From the NCBI GenBank assembly GCA_021399405.1, contig JAAFKL010000355.1:1-41028 (forward strand): DNA of 41,028 nt. The letters run 5' to 3'. Positions 1-7,344 of the stretch are shown here, in pieces. Source of the stretch: Candidatus Heimdallarchaeota archaeon. GTDB lineage: Archaea > Asgardarchaeota > Heimdallarchaeia > Heimdallarchaeales > Kariarchaeaceae. The position numbers and the translations under genes are program-made. Positions within the stretch are counted from its first letter, which is position 1. Each line of letters opens with the position of its first letter. The notes under the pieces are model-generated. The model searched no databases. It saw nothing but the letters and a program-made list of their open reading frames with translations, and was not told the DNA's origin.

Positions 1-2
1 GC

Positions 3-89
3 GTAGATTTCTTCTTGAAATTGGTAGATACATCAATTTTGGGCTATTCAGAAAAAACTATCAAAAATAGCGGAAATAATGCCCTGTAA
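3..89 (+). CDS. possible 3' end of a truncated gene
   Basis: A reading frame enters from the left edge and stays open for 28 codons to a TAA at 87-89. Its translation has ordinary protein composition (a hydrophobic stretch, then a Lys/Asn-rich tail). A second frame, positions 2-70, is also open for 22 codons to a TAG, so the true frame is uncertain. Nothing is recognisable from so short a piece. It would be convergent with the GNAT gene that ends at 172. Confidence 0.2.
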   Translation, partial: VDFFLKLVDTSILGYSEKTIKNSGNNAL

Positions 90-171
90 TTAGCTAATTA
101 ATCAATTGAAATTTACTTAATGATAATTGAGATTTTGTAAATTCATGTTTTGGAAATTAGTAATTTAGCGG

Positions 172-1080
172 TTAGATTTCTTTTTCATAAAAGGATAGAG
201 GTGCTTCAAACTTCAAACTTAATGATCCATACGTTTCATCGTTGTCCATTACATTTCCTGCTAGATAAACTCTGGCAGTAGTAACTTCTGGCATGGTTTG
301 TAATTTTGATATTGCTGATCTCATAAGTCTATCACGATATTCAGGACTCTTATCACCAACTGTAATTGGTCTGGTAAAGTCAACTGTGTCTTTAGTTTCT
401 GTATCAGGATAGTAAATCAACATTCTAGCCACAATAGCATCGTTATCTAGAATTATATCATGAGAAACAGTTTGACTCTTGAGATTGATAAGATTATCTA
501 CAGCTCCTTTTGCTTGTTCATCAGTGATGCTGTACTCATTTTTTATTAATTCAGTTAATTGTTTAGTGTGGGTATCAAAATTAAGTTGTTCAATGCTACC
601 TGATTCTGTTAAATTATTTAGATCAATTTCTTTAGGATTGAATGTTGCTCGCTTGAATAATTCTGAATGAAACTTGTATCCATGTTTATCCACCAATTCT
701 GGTGTACCGGTCCAATCTTTGCCTGCACGTGTTCGAACTGCTTTGAATCCTTTTGATCGCAAAGTATTAAGCGCTGTTGAGAACAATTGTTCCGCCGCAT
801 CTTCGTACCCTTCCTTGACTATAGGAAACTCTAGAAATGCTTTTTTCTCTTCCCCTTCTGCTTGATTTGCAATTGGATTTGCTGTGCAAAAGCCAACAAG
901 TTCCTCATCCTTGAAGGCGTAAATTTTCAATTCGGGATCAAAATTTTCTGCAGAGTATGCTTGCTTGAGATTCTCAACACTAGTTTGACCTGCTCCTGGC
1001 CATTTGTTTAGTACCGAGTTACCCAATTCAAATTGCTGCTCCAAGTAGTCTTCACTATAATTTTTGATAGTATATGACAT
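172..1080 (-). CDS. GNAT-like N-acetyltransferase, two-domain
   Basis: 302-residue soluble protein. Residues about 1-145 look like a GNAT fold: a beta-hairpin around 51-70 (LKIYAFKDEELVGF), a long helix at 95-110, then a strand and the D-K-H-G-Y-K-F segment at 131-137, typical of the last GNAT strands. The second half (about 155-300) has similar alternation and may be a degenerate second GNAT domain, as in other ~300-residue two-domain acetyltransferases. The acetyl-CoA loop (R/Q-x-x-G-x-G/A) is not clear, so activity is uncertain. Substrate unknown. It is monocistronic, and a cluster of ATCGAT palindromes lies 110-290 bases upstream of its ATG. The family call rests on fold-level pattern only. 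Confidence 0.6.
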   Translation of the reverse strand: MSYTIKNYSEDYLEQQFELGNSVLNKWPGAGQTSVENLKQAYSAENFDPELKIYAFKDEELVGFCTANPIANQAEGEEKKAFLEFPIVKEGYEDAAEQLFSTALNTLRSKGFKAVRTRAGKDWTGTPELVDKHGYKFHSELFKRATFNPKEIDLNNLTESGSIEQLNFDTHTKQLTELIKNEYSITDEQAKGAVDNLINLKSQTVSHDIILDNDAIVARMLIYYPDTETKDTVDFTRPITVGDKSPEYRDRLMRSAISKLQTMPEVTTARVYLAGNVMDNDETYGSLSLKFEAPLSFYEKEI

Positions 1081-1430
1081 TATGATCTATCTTTTTCAAA
1101 CGTTAATATATTCTCACATTGAGGCTAATAATTCTTATTTTTCTGAGAAAATCTCGATATTATAATTCACACCTGTTCTGATCTGATATCATCGATATTC
1201 ATCGATTATGAAAAATTGTTCATTTTTATTTATTTATCATCGATAACAACCATATCATTAATTGATTAGAATATTATTTTATAATAATGAATTCATCGAT
1301 AAATGTCAATATTACTTCTATGGGCATTGAAAGCTAAATAGTATCGATTGTTTTACGATGATGTATCGATAACATATTGAACAAAATATATAATTTAATT
1401 AATAAATTCTCTATGGCTAATTTGGTCCTT
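1081..1430. other. 350-bp intergenic region with ATCGAT cluster
   Basis: No plausible gene on either strand. The region is very AT-rich and holds six copies of the palindrome ATCGAT (starts at 1191, 1201, 1239, 1295, 1343, 1365), four of them preceded by TC. It lies upstream of the leftward GNAT gene and downstream of the leftward PAS gene, so it is most likely regulatory for the GNAT gene. Confidence 0.6.
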
Positions 1431-1907
1431 CTAAAGTTCTTCTTTTTTGATAAGTGTCATATTAATCAGGGTATTACCACTGGATTTGAAATGCGTCATT
1501 TCTATTGAGCTAAAATGAATGTTACTATCATCTTTGATTAGATATTGTAGCTCCAATTGTCCATCTTGTTTCCTTCGTCGTAATCCTGATAATTTGTATT
1601 TCAACGATTTAACGGAAAGAGTTGGATTGAACTCCTCAAAATAATCTTTGCCAATTGTATTATCCAGGAGCTCCATATCTGATGAAACATTAATTGTTTC
1701 ATAGCTTGTGATTATATTATCTTTGTCAATTACTGCTTGGCCATAAGTGATCGAATTATCAATCGAAGAGCCATTAATTTCATCAAAAAGATTCATTTTA
1801 TGCATACAAAACAAACATATTGTATGACTAAGTGATCTCTCTAATGACTGGTTTGTCTCTGCATTTTGAGGTATAATTTTATTACACCAAGAACAAGCCA
1901 TATTCAT
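1431..1907 (-). CDS. zinc-ribbon protein with PYP-like PAS domain
   Basis: 158 residues. The N-terminus carries two CxxC knuckles (Cys5/Cys8 and Cys31/Cys34) that probably bind one zinc. From about residue 50 to the end the sequence reads as a small PAS domain. The segment IGKDYFEEFNP (85-95) matches the hallmark of photoactive-yellow-protein-type PAS domains (IGKNFFKDVAP), preceded by the usual G-x-x-x-I-D strand and followed by a beta-sheet ending in L-I-K-K. The cysteine that carries the p-coumaroyl chromophore in PYP, which follows AP, is absent (Thr-Leu here), so it is not expected to be a photoreceptor of that kind. Probably a cytosolic sensor or adaptor; ligand and partner unknown. Confidence 0.55.
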   Translation of the reverse strand: MNMACSWCNKIIPQNAETNQSLERSLSHTICLFCMHKMNLFDEINGSSIDNSITYGQAVIDKDNIITSYETINVSSDMELLDNTIGKDYFEEFNPTLSVKSLKYKLSGLRRRKQDGQLELQYLIKDDSNIHFSSIEMTHFKSSGNTLINMTLIKKEEL

Positions 1908-2167
1908 TTGATAATCTTCTTCAGAGTAATGGTGTTTTATACTTTTTTAATAAATGAAATTTTTTTGGAAATAGTATGGGTTCTACAGAATTTCATATTA
2001 ATTTATCCTGCTGGGATCTCTATTAACATTACAAGTCAACTAGCGATGAAATTACTATAATTTACTAGTTGTAATATCTGTAATATTGCTAAAAATTGAG
2101 ATAAATTAGTTATAGGGCTATTTTACAGCAACATATATACCCACGTAACATCCTCATGGTAACAGAT

Positions 2168-2180
2168 AGTATAAATAATG
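2168..2180 (+). promoter_or_regulatory. TATA box for the 2197 gene
   Basis: TAGTATAAATAAT is centred about 23 bases before the ATG at 2197, with no ribosome-binding site between. This is the expected arrangement for a leaderless archaeal transcript and supports the chosen start. Confidence 0.5.
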
Positions 2181-2196
2181 AAAACAATCATTTGGT

Positions 2197-2580
2197 ATGT
2201 TTAAAGAGAATCTATTCTCTGGCCTTGACCACAAAGAAGTTATTAATTCTCTTAAAGAGAAATTAGTCTCAAACCAATCTCTACAGCCACAACCTGTAAT
2301 AAAAAAAGTACAAACTACTTTTTTAAGTGGTCATGGCTCCTTAGAAGATAATATGAAACTAATCAATCAATATATTTGTGCATGTGGTGCAAAGACTGAT
2401 ACACTTATGCATTCTTTTCATAGCGATAATGATGGCAAGGCATTGGATTCGTATCACTTAAATTGTAACAAATGTGGTTATGAAGAGAAAGTAAGTTTTC
2501 ACATGCTTCGCGAAACATTAAAGAAAACCCGGGATGTCCCTATCTTTGTTAAAAAATCAAAACTTTATCCTTATGTTTGA
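2197..2580 (+). CDS. small zinc-ribbon protein, unknown function
   Basis: 127 residues. The middle contains a treble-clef or zinc-ribbon-like pair: C-A-C-G near residue 65 and C-N-K-C-G near residue 90, about 25 residues apart. Around it the chain is basic and polar with no membrane segment. Such short zinc-ribbon proteins in archaea are often transcription- or translation-associated, but nothing here identifies a partner. The start is supported by a TATA box at 2168-2180 and a leaderless arrangement. It is divergent from the PAS gene, and the 289 bases between them (1908-2196) contain only AT-rich promoter-like sequence. Confidence 0.6.
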   Translation: MFKENLFSGLDHKEVINSLKEKLVSNQSLQPQPVIKKVQTTFLSGHGSLEDNMKLINQYICACGAKTDTLMHSFHSDNDGKALDSYHLNCNKCGYEEKVSFHMLRETLKKTRDVPIFVKKSKLYPYV

Positions 2581-2597
2581 AAAATTAATTTAATTAT

Positions 2598-3044
2598 TTA
2601 GTAGCTGAAATTTTCTAATAAATATTTTATGGAACTCGTCATTTGTAGTGATTTTGGTCTCAACTTCCTAATTTTGTCAATTGCATCTTGTGCTGAGAAA
2701 TTCTTGAATTTAATCAGGTAAAGTGCCAGTAAAATTCCCGTCCTTTCTTGTCCGAATTGACAATGGACCACTACTTTTTCACTATTGTCCATTGCATTCT
2801 GGAGAAATAGAATATACTTGTCTATTGAATTTCTTGAGATGGGTGGACTGTTGACTGGTAAGTGCAGCAAGTTGAATCTAGATTTATCAAAATATTCTAG
2901 TGAGAGCGGAGTTTCTGAAGTTATCGTAACTATGTTTGTTATCCCTGCTTCCAAAAAATATTCTAGATGTGAACTCTCATATGGAAATGATGTACCTGCA
3001 ATGAAACTATCGATAAAAGAGAAATTGGTAGGTTTGGATCCCAT
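2598..3044 (-). CDS. dual-specificity/PTP-like phosphatase
   Basis: 148 residues, the size of a minimal cysteine-based phosphatase. The P-loop is complete: HCQFGQERTG at 94-103 gives nucleophile Cys95 and phosphate-binding Arg101 in a C-x5-R signature, followed by the helix LLALYLI. The region where DUSP23-like and other archaeal PTPs carry the general-acid Asp (after L-P-V, residues 62-68) reads N-S-P-P, so the acid is either lost or supplied elsewhere. It removes phosphate from proteins or small phosphoesters; substrate unknown. It lies 9 bases downstream of the TerB-like gene, so the two are probably co-transcribed leftward. Confidence 0.75.
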   Translation of the reverse strand: MGSKPTNFSFIDSFIAGTSFPYESSHLEYFLEAGITNIVTITSETPLSLEYFDKSRFNLLHLPVNSPPISRNSIDKYILFLQNAMDNSEKVVVHCQFGQERTGILLALYLIKFKNFSAQDAIDKIRKLRPKSLQMTSSIKYLLENFSY

Positions 3045-3053
3045 CTTATCCCG

Positions 3054-3380
3054 TTAAATTTCTACTTTGTCTAATTCCTTGATCAACCTATTAATGATTG
3101 CTTCTTCATCTTCAGTAATCTGTCCATCTTGCTTTGCTATCTCAGTTGCATTTTTGATCATTTTACCTTTTGTAGCTAGAAAGATATCCTTGAAATTGGT
3201 TTTTCCATCTTTCATTGCAGAAGCAATTTCTGCTTCAAAATCACGTGCATCAACTTGGATCCGATTAATGAGTTCTCCCTCGTCACGACTAATTAATCCA
3301 TCTTCCTGGGCCTGTCTGACTACTGAAAGGAGTAATGAAGACAAGGATGTCTCGTATGGGATTTTATCTCTGTCGGGCAT
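3054..3380 (-). CDS. TerB-like two-repeat helical protein
   Basis: 108 residues, all predicted helix. Two similar segments, A-Q-E-D-G-L-I-S-R-D-E-G-E-L-I-N-R-I (about 24-41) and A-K-Q-D-G-Q-I-T-E-D-E-E-A-I-I-N-R-L (about 83-100), repeat a D-G-x-I-x-x-(D/E)-E motif. Such motifs occur in TerB/TerB-like and EF-hand-like helical bundles, where the acidic loops can bind a metal. No enzymatic residues are visible. It heads a probable two-gene unit with the PTP-like phosphatase. A TATA box on the same strand at 3407-3420 supports the ATG at 3380. Confidence 0.5.
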   Translation of the reverse strand: MPDRDKIPYETSLSSLLLSVVRQAQEDGLISRDEGELINRIQVDARDFEAEIASAMKDGKTNFKDIFLATKGKMIKNATEIAKQDGQITEDEEAIINRLIKELDKVEI

Positions 3381-3406
3381 TATCTATACTACTCAAAAAT
3401 AATTTA

Positions 3407-3420
3407 CTTATATATTTTGA
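3407..3420 (-). promoter_or_regulatory. TATA box for the TerB-like/phosphatase unit
   Basis: On the minus strand this reads AAAATATATAAG. It is centred about 30 bases upstream of the ATG at 3380, consistent with a leaderless or very short-leader transcript. Confidence 0.45.
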
Positions 3421-3509
3421 TTTGTTTATTGTCCGTAATCTTCCAAAAAAAACACGATTAAATGTTGATCTATCCACTCTCTCTAACTATAGTATTATTG
3501 AAAATATCC

Positions 3510-3971
3510 CTAAAGCAGCTTTTGTAAATTATTAGCCAAAAACAATGCAGCTTCTTCATGGTCATACAACCATGTTCGCCCATATTCATAGGCTTCAATA
3601 TCCTCCGTAGAGCTTAAAGCATTTCGTCCCCCCAAATGATCCGCCCAAATATATTCAAAACTTTCATCACGCAGCAGAACTTCCTGATCTGGATCTGTTA
3701 TTCCTGCATAATAATAAGTTGTTATCTTGATCTCCTTATCATACCTTTTTTCGATAGAATAAAATTGGCAAAGTGGTTGAAGCGAGGCAACAATGAGTGA
3801 TAATCCTGTTTCAGCAGTGAATTTTGCTATCATGGCTTTCTCAAGATTATCGAAATCAAGTAACCTTCCTTTGGGATGAGTGATACCTTTGCCAAAATCG
3901 ACTAGTAATAATTCGATATTGTCTTTCGTATATCTGAAAGTTACAACACCGCAGTGAATTTTTTCATCCAT
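3510..3971 (-). CDS. Nudix-fold protein with degenerate catalytic box
   Basis: 153 residues. The opening strands (CGVVTFRYTKDNIELLLV) and HPKGRLLDFDNLEKAM look like a Nudix hydrolase entering its box, as in archaeal diadenosine-polyphosphate-type members. The consensus G-x5-E-x7-R-E-U-x-E-E-x-G-U is broken: it reads G-x5-D-x7-A-K-F-T-A-E-T-G-L, so Arg, the following Glu and the first metal-binding Glu are replaced. The C-terminal W-x-x...Y-E-Y-G-R-T helix still resembles the Ap4A hydrolase group. Nucleotide binding without hydrolysis is plausible. Divergent from the DUF89 gene, with a 20-base gap. Confidence 0.55.
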   Translation of the reverse strand: MDEKIHCGVVTFRYTKDNIELLLVDFGKGITHPKGRLLDFDNLEKAMIAKFTAETGLSLIVASLQPLCQFYSIEKRYDKEIKITTYYYAGITDPDQEVLLRDESFEYIWADHLGGRNALSSTEDIEAYEYGRTWLYDHEEAALFLANNLQKLL

Positions 3972-3991
3972 ATTATGCTAATTAAAAATAT

Positions 3992-4957
3992 ATGCGGAGA
4001 TCAAAAATATTATGTTCGGACATGATACATGTAGATTATCGGATGAAAGTTGTCGATGAATGTTATGAATGTATTCTAAATAGGGCTCGTGGGATCTTGG
4101 ACCGATCGGATATCCCTGAGATTGACCCATTAGAAATGATTGAAAATATTCATTCAGCTACTCTGCTGTTGACTGAAGAGGATACATGGTTAGAGCAACG
4201 ACCACAAATTCTTTGCCCAGCTCAATTAGGTACGGTACGACAACAATACCTGGAACGCGTGGGGTTAGGAAAAACATATGAAAAAGAAAAGGAATTAGGA
4301 AATTCTATTGGTAGTTATCTCATATCCAAACTGGGCAGCGAAACTCCAGATATGAAAACAGCAATCATGTATTCATTATTTGGGAATGGTATCGAGTTTG
4401 ATGTGGGAGGAATCTATGAAGATCTTAATACGATAAATGAATGGAATAAGCTACAATTATTTATGTTAAATGACATTCTAATGGAAAAAATTGGAAGAAT
4501 TACAAATCGAATATCAGAAACCCTTGCTCCAGGTGACCTCATTCTTTTTCTTTTGGATAATGTAGGTGAACATTATCTGGACAATCTTCTAATCAACTAC
4601 TTGATTCAAGATGGATATCAAGTGGAAATAGTTGTAAAGGGAAGTTCTGTATTAAATGATATTTCCATAGAAGATTCTTTAGAAATATTTCAAGATGTAA
4701 AAATTTGGAACACAGGAAATTCAGATGTTGGACTTTTTCTGAGTCGCATTCCGGCAATGTTACATCATCGGATGAACCAAAGCCAACTTCTCATTATCAA
4801 GGGTATGGCACAATTTGAAACTTTGTCCTCAGAATCTCTTCCAACAGATGCTTTGTTCCTTTTCAAGGCTAAATGTGATCCAGTGGCCCAAGCAACAGAA
4901 ACTATAAACGGAGATTTTGTAGTTCACTATCAACCTGCTGGTGAACCATGGTTATAA
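3992..4957 (+). CDS. DUF89/ARMT1-like damage-control phosphatase
   Basis: Up to 321 residues. Family landmarks are in order: E-C-x-x-C near the N-terminus (Cys24/Cys27), L-D-N-V-G-E (188-193, metal-binding Asp189/Asn190), V-K-G-S-S-V-L-N-D (215-223) with E-D-S close after, K-G-M-A-Q-F-E-T (270-277) and K-A-K-C-D-P-V-A (292-299). DUF89 proteins are metal-dependent phosphatases that clear damaged or excess phosphometabolites. Archaeal members usually begin M-K-V-x-x-x-C, which corresponds to Met18 at 4043. A TATA-like TTAAAAATATAT at 3982-3993 overlaps the first ATG, so translation more likely starts at 4022 or 4043. Exact substrate unknown. Confidence 0.8.
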   Translation: MRRSKILCSDMIHVDYRMKVVDECYECILNRARGILDRSDIPEIDPLEMIENIHSATLLLTEEDTWLEQRPQILCPAQLGTVRQQYLERVGLGKTYEKEKELGNSIGSYLISKLGSETPDMKTAIMYSLFGNGIEFDVGGIYEDLNTINEWNKLQLFMLNDILMEKIGRITNRISETLAPGDLILFLLDNVGEHYLDNLLINYLIQDGYQVEIVVKGSSVLNDISIEDSLEIFQDVKIWNTGNSDVGLFLSRIPAMLHHRMNQSQLLIIKGMAQFETLSSESLPTDALFLFKAKCDPVAQATETINGDFVVHYQPAGEPWL

Positions 4958-5026
4958 ACCGAATTAATAATATAAAGTATTAATTGTAAAAATTACTTTC
5001 TCAATTGTTTTGATGTTTAAAGGGGA

Positions 5027-7258
5027 TTAATCTGAACTTCTCATGTAAAATCGGGTAACAATCACGGCTACAGCTAGAATTACTACAATAGCTCCGATCA
5101 AAATATTTCTGCTATTGTCGGAAACTGCTTTATCAATGATATTGGAAGTATACACACCTATCTCAAAAACAAATGTCACTTGTCCTGTGTTATCGCTCTC
5201 ATCAGTTGCACTAAATACAAGGTTGTATGTGCCATTTGAAAGCGGATTTGTGCTTACTGTGGTAATATAGGCATTTGATGCTTGATCAAATGTTAAAATA
5301 TCAATAGTTGTATCTAAACGAATTGAAACAGAACTTATTGCTGAAGAGTCAGTTACTGTCAATGAGAACTCAACATTTCCATGTGATTCAAGTAGTGAAT
5401 TATTCATTATGGAGGAAGTTAACGATATCTCGGGTATATCAAATCCCACCCCTTGCAGGCTGACCTGAAATACACTACTACCTGCTTCCAATACCCAAAT
5501 ATTATCTGATAATAGATATGTTTTCTCTTCATCGGGTGCAAAAGTTAGATTCAATAAGTATTTACCTCGACCTTCAATTGTTATCCCTGAATTAGCAGCT
5601 GCGAAAACATCAGTCGATTGACTTTCATTCCACGATACAGTTAATGATTGTTCACCTAAATTCTCAACCACAATTGACATTGTTTTCGAGAACCCTATCT
5701 CAGTTCGTTCAAAATTGAGAGTTTCAGTTTCAACATTTAATTTACCGATAGTTTGTAAACTCAGCATCAGAATAAATCCTGGTATTCCAATACTAGGATT
5801 AGTTTCAATGAGACCCGTACTCGAGGTTTTAATTGCAGATAGACTATTGTTGGTGATAATCTGTGAAAATAAATAATTTTTCATCTTAGCAACATCCTCT
5901 CTTGAGGTATCGTCATTTGCAACTTTGAACAACACTGAATAAATTCCTGACATCCCAAACGCCCATGATGTGGACCCTTTGGTAGAGATAGTTTTAATTG
6001 TACTCTCATAAAATTCCAAATCGTCACCTATGTCAGTACTAAATTCATAGAGGTAATCTGCTAACTCTTCTGCAAGAGTTAAGGCAGTATCATTGGATAA
6101 TGATGTACCAATTTCAAATAATGTATCTATTACCCCTGCAAATCCATGTGTGATTCCCAATTCGAATTCATCGATTAAAGTTTCATTTATCTCATAACCA
6201 AATCGTAATCTGAATTTGAGAGACAGATCTACTAGTTCTCCTGTCGTACCATTTATCCAATTAATTATTTCTAAAGCATTGTCACGATAAGTGTTGATCG
6301 AAGTATAATCAAATAGATCCGCATATAATTGAGCAATACCACTGGCTCCATTAGCAACATTAGTGGATTTAAGTCCGAACAATTCTTCGGAGACAAGAAA
6401 CGATCTACCACTGCCATTAATAATTGCAATGTTATCAAGGTATGTGAGTGAATCTGTCAATATCTGATTAATGGTTGTGTTACTACCATCATCAGTCATG
6501 GATAAGTAGATAAGAGCTGATTTTGCCATTCCTGCAGTACCAAATGCTAAACCTGAGTAAGTTTTTGGTGTCTCATCATATGCACTGAAGATATCAAAAT
6601 CATAAGGATTATACCAATCTAGATTCACAAAATCGTAAATATCACTTTCCCAGTGTAATCCGTTAGTGGTATTCGTCATATCAATGATTGTAGTGAAGGT
6701 CTTTTGTGCAGTTATTTTGAAATCGTTATTCAGTGTATGGTTAAATAAAACAGAATAATAAGCTGCAATACCAGCTAGGCCAAAATCCCAAGAAAGATCT
6801 ACATAATTATCACTATCTGTAATATTCCATAGAGCATGTGAACCATTGATCTCACCAGCTCCAATCAACTCTTGACCAATCTCAGTTGCAATTGCAATGA
6901 TATCTGATTTAATTTCAAGATTATCTTTCACTATATCGTAGTCCAATGCTTCCAATAACTTGAGACCAATTCCTGCCATTCCTCCAGCAATACCGTAATA
7001 GACTTCATTATCAGTACTAAGTGTTGAAAGTTCCCAACTATTATTGGTTTCGTTTTTATGATCTATGAGTAAATCAAGTGTATCTTGAATTAATTGTAAC
7101 GAAGAAGGGGAAGTCTGATCAAGATCCAAATCTGGGCTAAAGGGAGGAGACAGATTGGGTTCCACATATGTGAATTGAGTTTGATTTCCAGCAACCGCTA
7201 TTGTAGTGGATAGGAATAGGCTTGCTAAAATGAAACCAGTAATCAGTTGAATTTTCAT
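5027..7258 (-). CDS. exported membrane-anchored LanC-like toroid protein
   Basis: 743 residues. Residues 1-23 form a signal peptide. Residues about 50-505 show seven G-x-x-G toroid motifs spaced 60-75 residues apart (GIAGGMAG near 89, FGLAG 159, FGTAG 239, NGASG 303, THGFAG 370, FGMSG 434, IGIPG 490), the pattern of LanC/lanthionine-synthetase-like alpha/alpha barrels. The G-x-x-H-G-x-x-G His (371) is kept, but the zinc-binding Cys residues of LanC are missing; the whole protein has no cysteine. Residues about 510-605 resemble an ASH/choice-of-anchor beta-sandwich, 608-700 an Ig-like domain, and 718-737 a membrane anchor followed by R-F-Y-M-R. Faces outward. Probably a binding or structural surface protein rather than a cyclase; many N-x-S/T sequons. 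Confidence 0.7.
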   Translation of the reverse strand: MKIQLITGFILASLFLSTTIAVAGNQTQFTYVEPNLSPPFSPDLDLDQTSPSSLQLIQDTLDLLIDHKNETNNSWELSTLSTDNEVYYGIAGGMAGIGLKLLEALDYDIVKDNLEIKSDIIAIATEIGQELIGAGEINGSHALWNITDSDNYVDLSWDFGLAGIAAYYSVLFNHTLNNDFKITAQKTFTTIIDMTNTTNGLHWESDIYDFVNLDWYNPYDFDIFSAYDETPKTYSGLAFGTAGMAKSALIYLSMTDDGSNTTINQILTDSLTYLDNIAIINGSGRSFLVSEELFGLKSTNVANGASGIAQLYADLFDYTSINTYRDNALEIINWINGTTGELVDLSLKFRLRFGYEINETLIDEFELGITHGFAGVIDTLFEIGTSLSNDTALTLAEELADYLYEFSTDIGDDLEFYESTIKTISTKGSTSWAFGMSGIYSVLFKVANDDTSREDVAKMKNYLFSQIITNNSLSAIKTSSTGLIETNPSIGIPGFILMLSLQTIGKLNVETETLNFERTEIGFSKTMSIVVENLGEQSLTVSWNESQSTDVFAAANSGITIEGRGKYLLNLTFAPDEEKTYLLSDNIWVLEAGSSVFQVSLQGVGFDIPEISLTSSIMNNSLLESHGNVEFSLTVTDSSAISSVSIRLDTTIDILTFDQASNAYITTVSTNPLSNGTYNLVFSATDESDNTGQVTFVFEIGVYTSNIIDKAVSDNSRNILIGAIVVILAVAVIVTRFYMRSSD

Positions 7259-7344
7259 CTATTCTTGAGTAGATATTATACAAAATAATGGTTGTTGATT
7301 AGGTTGATTATATTGATCTATTTACTAAAAATTATTCCAATTTA

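Noticed and set aside
1866..2060. 64-codon plus-strand frame across the PAS gene start
   Set aside because: It overlaps the start of the PAS gene on the opposite strand and has a biased, repetitive hydrophobic translation. The rest lies in promoter-like AT-rich sequence.
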